Assembly (NCBI RefSeq): GCF_000239795.1
Contig: NZ_CAFJ01000058.1
Span: 1-38,825, forward strand
Direction: 5' to 3'
DNA from: Bradyrhizobium sp. STM 3809
GTDB taxonomy: Bacteria > Pseudomonadota > Alphaproteobacteria > Rhizobiales > Xanthobacteraceae
DNA: 38,825 bases
The notes under the pieces were generated by a model, which did not search any database, was not told the DNA's origin, and worked only from the letters and a program-made list of their open reading frames with translations. This document shows positions 17,175 to 25,600 of this stretch, piece after piece. Each line of letters begins with the position of its first letter. Position 1 is the first letter of the stretch. Both the position numbers and the translations under genes were made by a program.

Positions 17175-18368
17175 ATGATAGACGCGAAACCCGCGGCGGC
17201 GCCAGCGCCGCCGCTATGGCCTGCGCTGATCGCGATGACGTCGCTCCAGGCGCTGGTGTCGCTGGCGCTGTTTGCGCCGGGCAGTGTGGCTCCACGCGCC
17301 GGGCTCGGCATCGAGCAGCTGTCGCTGTTCTCGACCGCCGCCTTTGCGGTCAGTCTCGCGTCGTCGTTCTGGGGCGGCACGCTGGTTCAGAAGGCCGGCT
17401 CGCTGCGAGTCGCAGCGCTGTGCGCGGTCGCCGTCTGCACCGGCATGTCGCTGGCGACGCTCGGCCATGGCTGGGCGTTGCTCGGCGCCGGCCTGGTACT
17501 CGGCCTCGCGGCTGGACCAGAAACGCCGGCGAGCGCGGCACTGCTCGGACGGCTGGTGCCGCCCGAGCAGCGCGCGATGGTGTTCTCGATCCGGCAGACC
17601 GGCAGCCAGATCGGCGCCGTCATCGGCTCGTTGCTGCTGCCACCGCTCGCCGTCGGATTGGCGCCGAGCTCCGCCTACGCCGCCGTGATCGTCTGCGCCC
17701 TGATCGGCTTCGTCTGCTTCGAGCGACTGCGGCCGGCCTATGCCGTCACGATATCCGCGATGCCGGATCTCGGCTTGAAGCAGCGGCTGCAGCTCGTCAG
17801 CGCCGACCGTCGCATGGCCGCGCTCGCGATCGCCTCGATCCCCTTCAGCGGCATGCAGGTGATCCTCAACACCTGCTTCGTCAGCTTCGGCACATCAGAG
17901 CTCGCGCTGAGCCATGTCGAGGCCGGCTGGGTGCTGGCGTCGGCGCAAGGCGCGGGGCTGATCGGACGGCTCGGCTGGGGCGCGGTGGCCACGCGGCTGC
18001 GCTCGGCACGCGCGGTGCTGGTAGTGGCCGGCGCGGGCATGGCGGTGTGCGCGATGCTGCTGGGGGTTTGGGGCCCTGTGATGAACCGCGCCACCCTTGT
18101 TGTCCTGACCATCCTGTTCGGGCTGACCGCGAGCGGCTGGAACGGCGTGTTCATTGCCGAGATCGCCAATCTCGCCAATCCCGGCCGCGTCGCGGAGGCG
18201 ACCGGTGCGGTGCTCACGGCGTCGTTTCTCGGCCTCGTCGCGGCACCGCTGCTCGTCGCGCTGCTGACACCGCGTGTCGGGCTTGGCGGCAGCTTCGTCG
18301 CACTCGGACTGCTGGCAGCCGCAGGGGCTGCCGTTCTCCTGATGGAGCGTTGTCATGCGCGCAAGTGA
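17175..18368 (+). CDS. MFS transporter
   Basis: A 397-residue major facilitator superfamily transporter with about 12 hydrophobic segments in the inner membrane. The loop between helices 2 and 3 (GGTLVQKAGSLRV) stands for the MFS signature, and RQTGSQIGAVIGSLLLPPLA is typical of cyanate- and small-acid-type members. Its last 14 bases overlap the amidase gene, so the two are co-expressed and the carrier may import or export the amidase substrate or product. It diverges from the transthyretin-like gene with a 29-base gap. Confidence 0.85.
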   Translation: MIDAKPAAAPAPPLWPALIAMTSLQALVSLALFAPGSVAPRAGLGIEQLSLFSTAAFAVSLASSFWGGTLVQKAGSLRVAALCAVAVCTGMSLATLGHGWALLGAGLVLGLAAGPETPASAALLGRLVPPEQRAMVFSIRQTGSQIGAVIGSLLLPPLAVGLAPSSAYAAVIVCALIGFVCFERLRPAYAVTISAMPDLGLKQRLQLVSADRRMAALAIASIPFSGMQVILNTCFVSFGTSELALSHVEAGWVLASAQGAGLIGRLGWGAVATRLRSARAVLVVAGAGMAVCAMLLGVWGPVMNRATLVVLTILFGLTASGWNGVFIAEIANLANPGRVAEATGAVLTASFLGLVAAPLLVALLTPRVGLGGSFVALGLLAAAGAAVLLMERCHARK

Positions 18369-19710
18369 GATCGCAACCGCCGTCCTGGCCAGGCAGACGA
18401 CAGCGAGGGAGATGGCCGAACAGGCGCTGGCGCGCATCGACGCGGCGCGGGCGCTCAACGCGGTCGTGACGATCGATCCGGAGCGAACGCGCGCGGAGGC
18501 CGAGGCCGTCGACGCCCGCGTGGCCGCCGGTGAGAAGCTGCCGCTCGCGGGCGTGCCGGTGGTGATCAAGGACAACATCTGGGTCGGCGGCTGGCGCATC
18601 ACGCAAGGCTCCAAGCTGTTCGCCGCGTTCACCGCACCGGAGGACGCGATCGCGGTCGCACGGCTGCGCCGCGCCGGCGCGGTGATCGTGGGCATCGGCG
18701 CGACCTCGGAGTTCGCCTGCAAGGGCGTCACCACGTCGCTGCTGTACGGGCCGACGCGCCATCCGGACAACCCGGACCTGACGCCGGGCGGATCGTCAGG
18801 CGGTCCGGCCACGGCCGTCGCCGCTGGCCTCGTGCCGCTGGCGCTCGGCACCGATGCCGGCGGCTCGAGCCGGCGGCCCCCGGCGCATGTCGGCGTGGTC
18901 GGCTTCAAGCCCTCCTATGGCGCGATCCCGTATGGACCGGGATTTGCCGAGGCGGGCTGGGGCATCTCGGTGATGGCCCCGATCGCTGCCGATGTCGCGG
19001 ATGCGAGGCTTGCGTTCGAGGCGATGGCTGGCGTCGATCCGCGCGATCCCACAACGTTCGATCTGCCGCCGGCCGGACAGCCGAAGCCGCTGCGCATCGC
19101 GTTCTCACCACGGCTCGGGCTCGATGTCGCCGTCGATGATGAGGTCAGCAGCGGCATCGAACGCGCGGTCGCACGTCTCTCCGCCGCGGGCCTCTCGATT
19201 GCGAGACGCGATCCCGTCTGGCCGCCGGGGCTCGCCGAGGACGCGGTGATGCCGCTGCAGCATGCCGGGCTGGCGGCGCTGTTCGGCGAGGCGTTTCGCG
19301 CCGATCCCGCGCAATTCGATCCTGATATCGCCAGGCAGATCGAGCGCGGGCTCGGCCTCGGCGGTGCCGACGTTGCGCGCGCGCTCGAGGCGAGCACGCA
19401 GATCGCACGCGCCTTTGCGACGTTCTTCCTGGAGGCTGATGTGCTGCTGGCGCCGACGGTGCCGTGTGTGGCCTGGCCGTTCACGCAACTCGGCCCGGCC
19501 ATGATCGGCGGCCGACCGGCGAGCCCGCGCGGCCATGCGGTGTTCACGCCGTTCGTCAACCATGCCGGAGTGCCGGCGATCTCCATCCCATGCGGGAGGA
19601 CGACGCAGGGGCTGCCGTATGGCCTGCAGATGATTGCAGCGCGTGGCCGCGATCGCCTGCTGCTCGATGTGGCTGCAAACGCCGAGCGCGTGTTCGCTGA
19701 TCAGATTTAG
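18355..19710 (+). CDS. Amidase signature-family enzyme
   Basis: A 451-residue amidase. The Ser-Ser-Lys catalytic triad is readable: Lys72 in VIKDN, the cis-Ser at about Ser147 in TPGGSSGG, and the nucleophile Ser171 in GTDAGGSSRRP. It is probably cytoplasmic and hydrolyses a carboxamide. The family includes GatA, AtzF (allophanate hydrolase) and many ureide or nitrile-pathway amidases; this protein lacks an obvious C-terminal allophanate domain. It overlaps the MFS carrier by 14 bases and lies next to purine-ureide genes, so a ureide-related amide is possible. Substrate not determined. Confidence 0.88.
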   Translation: MRASEIATAVLARQTTAREMAEQALARIDAARALNAVVTIDPERTRAEAEAVDARVAAGEKLPLAGVPVVIKDNIWVGGWRITQGSKLFAAFTAPEDAIAVARLRRAGAVIVGIGATSEFACKGVTTSLLYGPTRHPDNPDLTPGGSSGGPATAVAAGLVPLALGTDAGGSSRRPPAHVGVVGFKPSYGAIPYGPGFAEAGWGISVMAPIAADVADARLAFEAMAGVDPRDPTTFDLPPAGQPKPLRIAFSPRLGLDVAVDDEVSSGIERAVARLSAAGLSIARRDPVWPPGLAEDAVMPLQHAGLAALFGEAFRADPAQFDPDIARQIERGLGLGGADVARALEASTQIARAFATFFLEADVLLAPTVPCVAWPFTQLGPAMIGGRPASPRGHAVFTPFVNHAGVPAISIPCGRTTQGLPYGLQMIAARGRDRLLLDVAANAERVFADQI

Positions 19711-19820
19711 TCAATCGATCGCGCCTCGCGCGGTGCCGCCTCGCCCCGCGCGTGGGGAGAGCGCGCTGCCCGTGAAGAACGAGCCGGAGTCCAACCTGCA
19801 GGCGGCTGAATCGCCCGCTC

Positions 19821-21245
19821 TCACCCCTGCTCGAACTTCTTCGCCAGCCGCGCCCGCGTGATGTGGCCGATCTGGTCGATGGCGTTGGCGATCTCGGTGT
19901 CGAGATCGTTGCTGATGCGCCGGTCCATCTCGGCGATGACGGAGGCGCGGTCAGCGTGCAGCGCCAGCGCCACGATCAGCGGCATGGCGAACTTGTCGCG
20001 ATAGCGCCGGTTGATGTCGGCCACGCGCTCGAACTCCGCGCGCGACAGCGACGTGAAGCCGAGCCGGCCCTGCTCGCCGATCGAATCATGCGTCATCTCC
20101 CCCGCCAGCGCCTCGCGGCCCGCGAGCTCGGGATGGGCGCGGATCAGCCTCAGCTTCTCGTCGCGGCTCATCGCCCGAACCACGTTCATCAGGGTCGTAT
20201 GCAGCGCATCGGCGGAATCGTCGAAGGCGGTCAGGCCGGCGCGATAGGCACGGTCGGCAATCTCCGGCGTATGCTCGAAGATGTCGCCATAGCGCTCGAC
20301 GAACAGCACGCGTGACATCTGCGACGGCCGCCAGACGCCGGCCGGCGGATGCGTCCGGATCCAGTGCCGCGCGATGTCCAGCCGGGTCGCCACCCAGACC
20401 TTGTCATGGCCCATGATGTAGTCGAGGAAACGCGCCAGCGCGGCGGCGCGGCCGGGACGGCCGACGAGGCGGCAATGCAGCCCGACCGACATCATCTTCG
20501 GGCTGTCGACGCCTTCGGCATAGAGCGTGTCGAAACTGTCCTTCAGATAGGCTAAGAACTGGTCGCCGGAGTTGAAGCCCTGCGGCGTGGCGAAACGCAT
20601 GTCGTTGGCGTCGAGCGTATAGGGCACGATCAGCTGCGGACCGTGCGGGCCCTGAATCCAGTACGGCAGCTCATCGGCATAGGAATCGGCGCTGTAGACG
20701 AAGCCCTGCTCGTTCAGCACGATGTCGAGCGTGTGCGCCGAGGTGCGGCCCTGATAGAATCCGAGCGGCCGCGTCCCCGTCAGCTCGGTGTGGATGCGGA
20801 TTGCCTGCTCGATATGGGCGCGCTCGTCAGCCGCGGAGAAGTCGCGATAGTCGATCCATTTCAGGCCGTGCGAGGCGATCTCCCAGCCCGCCTCCTTCAT
20901 CGCGGCGACGGCGTCCGGATTGCGCGCCATCGCGGTGGCGATCGCGAACACCGTGACCGGCAGCTTGCGCGAGGTGAACATCCGCCACAGCCGCCAGAAG
21001 CCGGCGCGCGAGCCGAACTCGTAGATCGACTCCATGTTCATGTGGCGCTGGCCCCACCAGGGCTGGGCACCGACGATCTCGGACAGGAAGGCTTCGGAGG
21101 CGGTGTCGCCGTGGAGAATGTTGTTCTCGCCGCCCTCCTCGTAGTTGATCACGAACTGCACGGCGATGCGGGCATCGCCTGGCCAGCGCGGATGCGGCGG
21201 CGTCCGGCCGTAGCCGACCATGTCGCGCGGGTAATCGGCACTCAT
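19821..21245 (-). CDS. puuE-uraD: Bifunctional allantoinase (PuuE) - OHCU decarboxylase (UraD) fusion
   Basis: A 474-residue protein joining two ureide enzymes. Residues about 1-300 are a polysaccharide-deacetylase-like, cofactor-independent allantoinase (PuuE): GYGRTPPHPRWPG, FVINYEEGGENN, HGDTASEAF, a MNMESIYEFGSRAG block, ASHGLKWIDYR and LHCRLVGRPGR. Residues about 310-474 match OHCU decarboxylase (UraD): AFDDSADALHTTLMNVV, RAHPELAG, an SIGEQ segment, and INRRYRDKFAMPLIV. The second part would turn OHCU into S-allantoin and the first would open allantoin to allantoate. It starts five bases after the stop of the canonical uraH. Separate puuE and uraD genes are the more usual arrangement. 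The start is the ATG at 21245; longer forms would overlap uraH. Confidence 0.92.
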   Translation of the reverse strand: MSADYPRDMVGYGRTPPHPRWPGDARIAVQFVINYEEGGENNILHGDTASEAFLSEIVGAQPWWGQRHMNMESIYEFGSRAGFWRLWRMFTSRKLPVTVFAIATAMARNPDAVAAMKEAGWEIASHGLKWIDYRDFSAADERAHIEQAIRIHTELTGTRPLGFYQGRTSAHTLDIVLNEQGFVYSADSYADELPYWIQGPHGPQLIVPYTLDANDMRFATPQGFNSGDQFLAYLKDSFDTLYAEGVDSPKMMSVGLHCRLVGRPGRAAALARFLDYIMGHDKVWVATRLDIARHWIRTHPPAGVWRPSQMSRVLFVERYGDIFEHTPEIADRAYRAGLTAFDDSADALHTTLMNVVRAMSRDEKLRLIRAHPELAGREALAGEMTHDSIGEQGRLGFTSLSRAEFERVADINRRYRDKFAMPLIVALALHADRASVIAEMDRRISNDLDTEIANAIDQIGHITRARLAKKFEQG

Positions 21246-21250
21246 GCGTC

Positions 21251-21607
21251 TCAGCTCCCGCGATAGGTCTGGTAGCTCCAGGGCGTGGCGAGCAGCGGCA
21301 CGTGATAGTGCGCGCTCGCATCGGCGACCGTGAAGCGGAGCGGAATCAGGTCGAGGAACAGCGGATCGCCGGCGACGAGGCCATGGGCCTTGAAATACGC
21401 GCCCATGTGGAACGTCAGCATGTAGGTGCCGGCGGTGAAGTCGTCCCCGGCCAGCACCGGCTGGTCGGTACGTCCATCCGCATTGGTCCGAACCTGCTTG
21501 ATCCGCCGCCAGGCGCCGCCGGGGCCGAGAACATCGAGGTCGATCGCGACCTCGGCGGCCGGCTTGCCCCTGACCGTGTCCAAGATATGCGTGCTGAGAC
21601 GGCCCAT
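21251..21607 (-). CDS. uraH: 5-hydroxyisourate hydrolase
   Basis: A 118-residue 5-hydroxyisourate hydrolase, which turns the product of urate oxidase into OHCU. All signature parts are present: STHILDT with His7, TNADGR with Arg46, HYHVPLL with His100 and His102, and the C-terminal YRGS. The ATG at 21607 has a strong AGGAGGGAG site upstream. It is the first gene of a two-gene operon with the puuE-uraD fusion, so the two polypeptides together cover three steps in a row. The LysR gene lies 89 bases upstream on the same strand. No urate oxidase or xanthine dehydrogenase gene is in the window. Confidence 0.95.
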   Translation of the reverse strand: MGRLSTHILDTVRGKPAAEVAIDLDVLGPGGAWRRIKQVRTNADGRTDQPVLAGDDFTAGTYMLTFHMGAYFKAHGLVAGDPLFLDLIPLRFTVADASAHYHVPLLATPWSYQTYRGS

Positions 21608-21696
21608 CGGTGCTCCCTCCTGCTGTCACCCAAGCCTAGCAGCGCCCGGTTAAGGCTTCGAGGCGTTTTGCCGATCACCGCGAGCCCAAAGCGTGG

Positions 21697-22590
21697 TCAG
21701 GCGCCGGCCCGGCCGAAACGCTCGACCAGGAAATCAATGAACAGGCGCACCTTCACCGAGAGGTGACGGGTCGGCGGATAGATCGCGTATAGCGCGAGCG
21801 GCGGCGCAGCGTAGTCGGCGAGGATCGCGGTCAGCGCGCCGCTCGCCAGCGCATCCGCCGCGATGAAGTGCGGGATCAGCGCAATGCCCTGCCCCTTGAC
21901 CGCGACGTCGCGCAGCACCTCGGCATTGTTGACGCACAGGCTCCAGGCCGGCTGGATCCAGTGATCGCCGTCGCGGCCGGTGAGTTTCCACTGGTTGCCG
22001 GTCAGCAGGAAGCCATAGGTGAGCGAGCTGTGGCGGCGCAGATCTTCGGGGCTTTCCGGCGTGCCGTGCCGCGCCAGATAGGCCGGCGCGGCACAGACGA
22101 CCCGCTCGACCGGCATGATCCGCCGCGCCACCAGGCTAGACGATTCCAGCTCGGCGATCCGCAAGGTCACGTCGAAGCCGTCCTGCACCGGGTCGAGCAG
22201 ATCGTCGCTCAGCACGATCTGCAGCTGCAGCTCGGGATAACGCACCATGAAGTCGGCGACGACGGGCCCGAGCCGCATGGTGCCGAACGACATCGGCGCG
22301 TTGACGCGGAGCAGCCCGCGCGGCGCCGCCTGCAACTGGCTGACCGCCTGGTCGGCGGCGTCGAGATCCGCCAGGATCGCGACCGCGCGCTCGAAATAGC
22401 GCTGGCCGGTCTCGGTCGGGCTGGCGTGCCGGGTGGTGCGGACGATCAGCTGCACGCCGAGGCTCTGCTCGAGCTGGCCGATATATTTCGAGATCGCCGA
22501 GCGCGACAGCCGCAGCTGACGTCCCGCCTCGGCGAAGCTGCCGCTCTCGACCACCTTCACGAACGCCCGGAGGCTGCTGAGCTTGTCCAT
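21697..22590 (-). CDS. LysR-family transcriptional regulator
   Basis: A 297-residue LysR-type regulator. The N-terminal winged helix-turn-helix is clear (residues about 1-60: AFVKVVESGSFAEAGRQLRL, then SRSAISKYIGQLEQSLG), followed by the substrate-binding effector domain starting near RGLLRVNAPMSFG. It belongs to the group with ARRIMPVERVVCAAPAYLARHG. It is divergent from the ring-cleaving dioxygenase gene across 138 bases that hold a pair of direct repeats, so it most likely controls that gene and its own. The effector may be a quinone or aromatic compound; this is inference from the target genes. Confidence 0.93.
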   Translation of the reverse strand: MDKLSSLRAFVKVVESGSFAEAGRQLRLSRSAISKYIGQLEQSLGVQLIVRTTRHASPTETGQRYFERAVAILADLDAADQAVSQLQAAPRGLLRVNAPMSFGTMRLGPVVADFMVRYPELQLQIVLSDDLLDPVQDGFDVTLRIAELESSSLVARRIMPVERVVCAAPAYLARHGTPESPEDLRRHSSLTYGFLLTGNQWKLTGRDGDHWIQPAWSLCVNNAEVLRDVAVKGQGIALIPHFIAADALASGALTAILADYAAPPLALYAIYPPTRHLSVKVRLFIDFLVERFGRAGA

Positions 22591-22604
22591 GGACCCCGAG
22601 CGCC

Positions 22605-22659
22605 ATTGTCGCCAAATCGTAGACAGAGACGTCACAAGAGCACGGATTGTCTCCAAATC
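22605..22659. promoter_or_regulatory. Direct repeats, candidate LysR operator
   Basis: ATTGTCGCCAAATC (22605-22618) and ATTGTCTCCAAATC (22646-22659) differ at one base of 14 and start 41 bases apart, about four helical turns. Each has ATT-N7-AAT symmetry. They lie in the gap between the LysR gene and its divergent target, where such regulators usually bind. Confidence 0.5.
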
Positions 22660-22728
22660 AAAGCAGTCCGATATTGCATCCAAGAATTCCAGGGCCCTGA
22701 GCCGGGCCCAGACAGACAGGAGACCCAC

Positions 22729-23667
22729 ATGTCCGGACTGCACCACGTCACCGCGATCGCCGGCGACCCGATCCGCAATTTCGGCTTCTACACCCGCGAT
22801 CTCGGCCTGCGCTTCGTCAAGAAGACGGTCAATTTCGACGATCCCGGCACCTATCACTTCTATTATGGCGACGAGACCGGCCGCCCCGGCACCATCCTGA
22901 CCTTCTTCCCCTGGGCCGGCGTGCGTCCCGGCCGCCGCGGCGTCGGCGAGACGCACCAGACCGCGTTCCGGGTGCCGCAGCGCTCGCTCGGCTACTGGAC
23001 GCAGCGCCTCACCGAGAAGGGCATCGCTTATGAGGCGCTGGAGAAGCGCTTCGGCGAATCGGTGTTGCCGTTCACCGATCCCGACGGGATGGCGCTGGCG
23101 CTGGTCGGCGTCCCCGGCGCCGAGAACGAGCCCGGCTTCAGCAACGGCGACATCCCCGCCGAGCATGCGATCCGCGGCTTCCACGGCGTGACCCTGCTGC
23201 TCGACTCCGCCGAGAAAACCGCCGCCGTACTGACCGACGTGTTCGGCTTTGCGGAAGCTGGCCGCGAAGGCTCGGTGATTCGCTTCAGGGCGCCGGGCGA
23301 CGCCGAGGGCAGCGTGGTCGACATCTACGAGGCCAAGGGCTTTCTGCGCGGCGCGCAGGGCGCGGGCTCTGTGCACCACATCGCGTTCCGGGCGGCCGAC
23401 GATGCCGAGCAGGGCGTGATGGCGCAGAAGCTGGTCGATCGCCACGGCCTGCATCCGACCGAGCAGAAGGACCGCAACTACTTCCGCTCGATCTACTTCC
23501 GCGAGCCCGGCGGCGTGCTGTTCGAGATCGCGACCGACATTCCGGGTTTCGCGGTCGACGAGCCGGTGGCCGAGCTCGGACGAAACCTGAAGCTGCCCGC
23601 CTTCCTCGAATCGCACCGCAAGCAGATCGAGGGCGTGCTGCCCAAGCTCGAGGAGGCCGCATCGTGA
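22729..23667 (+). CDS. Ring-cleaving dioxygenase, glyoxalase family (MhqO-like)
   Basis: A 312-residue two-module vicinal-oxygen-chelate protein. Each half carries a metal-ligand set: GLHHVTAI near the start and GFHGVTLLL, SVHHIAFRA and GGVLFEIAT in the second half. This architecture is that of the MhqO/MhqA-type extradiol dioxygenases, which cleave hydroquinones and catechol-like compounds. The start is ATG at 22729 with AGGAG (22718-22722) upstream. Its stop overlaps the GTG of the MhqD-like hydrolase (GTGA), so the pair is coupled. The divergent LysR gene is the likely regulator. The module probably handles quinone or aromatic stress. Confidence 0.88.
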   Translation: MSGLHHVTAIAGDPIRNFGFYTRDLGLRFVKKTVNFDDPGTYHFYYGDETGRPGTILTFFPWAGVRPGRRGVGETHQTAFRVPQRSLGYWTQRLTEKGIAYEALEKRFGESVLPFTDPDGMALALVGVPGAENEPGFSNGDIPAEHAIRGFHGVTLLLDSAEKTAAVLTDVFGFAEAGREGSVIRFRAPGDAEGSVVDIYEAKGFLRGAQGAGSVHHIAFRAADDAEQGVMAQKLVDRHGLHPTEQKDRNYFRSIYFREPGGVLFEIATDIPGFAVDEPVAELGRNLKLPAFLESHRKQIEGVLPKLEEAAS

Positions 23668-24296
23668 CCGGCACATTGTCCTTCACCCACCGCTTCCAGC
23701 CCGGAAGCGCGCCGGGAGCAGCGCCGCTGCTGCTCCTGCACGGCACCGGCGGCGACGAGAACGACCTGCTGCCGCTCGGCGCCACGCTGGCGCCCGGCGC
23801 GGCGCTGCTGTCACCGCGCGGGCAGGTGCTGGAGCATGGCATGCCGCGCTTCTTCCGCCGCCTGGCGGAGGGCGTGTTCGACGAGGACGACGTCCGACGG
23901 CGCGCGCTGGAGCTCGGCGCCTTCATCGACGAGGCGCGGCAGCGCTACCATCTCGCCGCACCAGTCGCGGTCGGCTATTCCAACGGCGCCAACATCGCCG
24001 CCGCGCTGCTCCTGCTGCAGCCGGACGCGCTGGCCGGCGCGGTGCTGTTCCGCGCCATGGTGCCGCTCGCGCAGCCGCCGGCTGCCAGGCTCTCGCGCAA
24101 GCCGGTTCTGATCCTGTCTGGCAAGGCTGATCCGATCGTGCCGGCGAGCAATTCGGCGAAGCTGTGCAGCCAGCTGATCGAGGCCGGCGCGGACGTGACC
24201 CACACGACGTTGCCGACCGGACACCAGCTCTCGCCGGCCGACATCGCGCTGGCGCGCGACTGGATCGCCGGACTGCCGCGGGCGATCGCAGCGTGA
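23664..24296 (+). CDS. MhqD-like alpha/beta hydrolase (phospholipase/carboxylesterase family)
   Basis: A 210-residue serine hydrolase. The oxyanion region is HGTGGDENDLLPL, then ENGMPRFFRRLAEGVFD-like sequence (here EHGMPRFFRRLAEGVF), the nucleophile elbow GYSNGAN, the acid in SGKADPIVP and the catalytic His in PTGHQLSP. This closely matches the MhqD class that accompanies MhqO in quinone-resistance loci of Bacillus. The start is a GTG overlapping the dioxygenase stop by four bases. It probably hydrolyses an ester or ring-cleavage product. Confidence 0.88.
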   Translation: MTGTLSFTHRFQPGSAPGAAPLLLLHGTGGDENDLLPLGATLAPGAALLSPRGQVLEHGMPRFFRRLAEGVFDEDDVRRRALELGAFIDEARQRYHLAAPVAVGYSNGANIAAALLLLQPDALAGAVLFRAMVPLAQPPAARLSRKPVLILSGKADPIVPASNSAKLCSQLIEAGADVTHTTLPTGHQLSPADIALARDWIAGLPRAIAA

Positions 24297-24390
24297 CCCG
24301 CATATGCGCTTGCGGCTGGGATCGATCCTGATCGACAATGCATCGGATCGCGTTTTCGCGGTCCGATGCCGGCGACAGGAGGATCTCGCG

Positions 24391-25593
24391 ATGGCCGTCG
24401 ACAAGCTGTTCATCAATGCGCGGCTCGACCACGGCGCGCGCCAGGCCATCACGGTCGACAAGGGCCGCATCAGCGGCCTGCTGCCCGACACCGAGCGGCC
24501 CGAGGCCCGCGAGGTCATCGATCTCGGCGGCGCGCTGGTCGTGCCCGGTTTCGTCGAAGGCCACATCCATCTCGACACCAGCTTCTATGGCGATGCCTGG
24601 AAGCCGCACAAGCCGTGCACCAACGGTTTCGACGTGCATGAGCGGGTGACATTCCAGGCGCAGAACATGGCCGCAGCCGCGCCGATGGACGTGCGCGCGC
24701 GCAACCAGCTCGATCTCTGCATCGGCCATGGCACCACGCGGATGCGCAGCCACGTGATGGTCGACGGCTCGGTCGGCCTTAAATCGCTCGAGACGATCCT
24801 GCGCGTGCGCGACGAGTATCGCGACCTGATCGAGATCCAGCTGGTCGCCTTTCCGCAGAGCGGCATCCTCAAGAGCCCGGGCACGCCGGAACTGCTCGAC
24901 GAAGCCATCAGGCTCGGTGCGAACGTGGTCGGCGGGCTCGATCCGGCGAGTTTCGACCGCGACGTCGAGAAGCATCTCGATGTCGTGTTCGGTGTCGCGC
25001 ACAAGCATGGCGTCGACGTCGACATCCATCTGCATGACGGGGGCATGCTCGGCCTGTTCGAGCTGGAGCAGATCGCGGCGCGCACCCGCGCGCTCGGCAT
25101 GCAGGGCCGTGTCGCGGTCAGCCACGCTTACGGGCTCGGCGACCTCCCGGCGGAGCCGCTGAAGAAGATCGCCGACGTGCTGGCGGCGTCCGGCGTCGCC
25201 ATCATGACCAATGCGCCGGGCGCGCGGCCCTTCCCGCCGGTCGCGCTGCTGCGCGAAGCCGGCGTCACCGTGTTCAGCGGCAACGACAACATCCGCGATT
25301 CCTGGTGGCCCTATGGCGACGGCGATCTGTTGAACCGCGCCATGATGGTCGGCTACCGCTCCGGTTTCTATGTCGACGACGAGCTGCGTGTCGCCTTCGA
25401 TCTCGTGACGGCTGCCGGCGCCAAGGCGTTGCGGCTCGCGGACTACGGCCTGCAGGTCGGGGCACGCGCCGACTTCGTCACCCTGCAGGCGGCGCACGTC
25501 CCGGAAGCGGTCGTTGCCGTTCCCAAGGGGCGCTCCGTCTACAGGGATGGCCGCCTCGTCGCGCGCGACGGCCACATCGTCAGGCCGAGCTGA
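24391..25593 (+). CDS. Amidohydrolase of the cytosine deaminase-like group
   Basis: A 400-residue metal-dependent amidohydrolase. The metal site is recognisable: GHIHLDT (HxH), the SHAYGLG His and the Asp in GNDNIRDSWW. It follows the cytosine deaminase / isopropylammelide hydrolase pattern in the last part (SWWPYGDGDLL). Cytosine deaminase needs a Glu three residues after a conserved His (HxDE); here the corresponding stretch is HLHDGG (residues 213-218) and the Glu appears to be absent. A true cytosine deaminase is therefore doubtful, and another cyclic amide or amidine is likely. The ATG at 24391 has a perfect AGGAGG (24377-24382). It converges with the YbdK-like gene, with seven bases between the stops. 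Confidence 0.85.
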   Translation: MAVDKLFINARLDHGARQAITVDKGRISGLLPDTERPEAREVIDLGGALVVPGFVEGHIHLDTSFYGDAWKPHKPCTNGFDVHERVTFQAQNMAAAAPMDVRARNQLDLCIGHGTTRMRSHVMVDGSVGLKSLETILRVRDEYRDLIEIQLVAFPQSGILKSPGTPELLDEAIRLGANVVGGLDPASFDRDVEKHLDVVFGVAHKHGVDVDIHLHDGGMLGLFELEQIAARTRALGMQGRVAVSHAYGLGDLPAEPLKKIADVLAASGVAIMTNAPGARPFPPVALLREAGVTVFSGNDNIRDSWWPYGDGDLLNRAMMVGYRSGFYVDDELRVAFDLVTAAGAKALRLADYGLQVGARADFVTLQAAHVPEAVVAVPKGRSVYRDGRLVARDGHIVRPS

Positions 25594-25600
25594 ACTGGAT

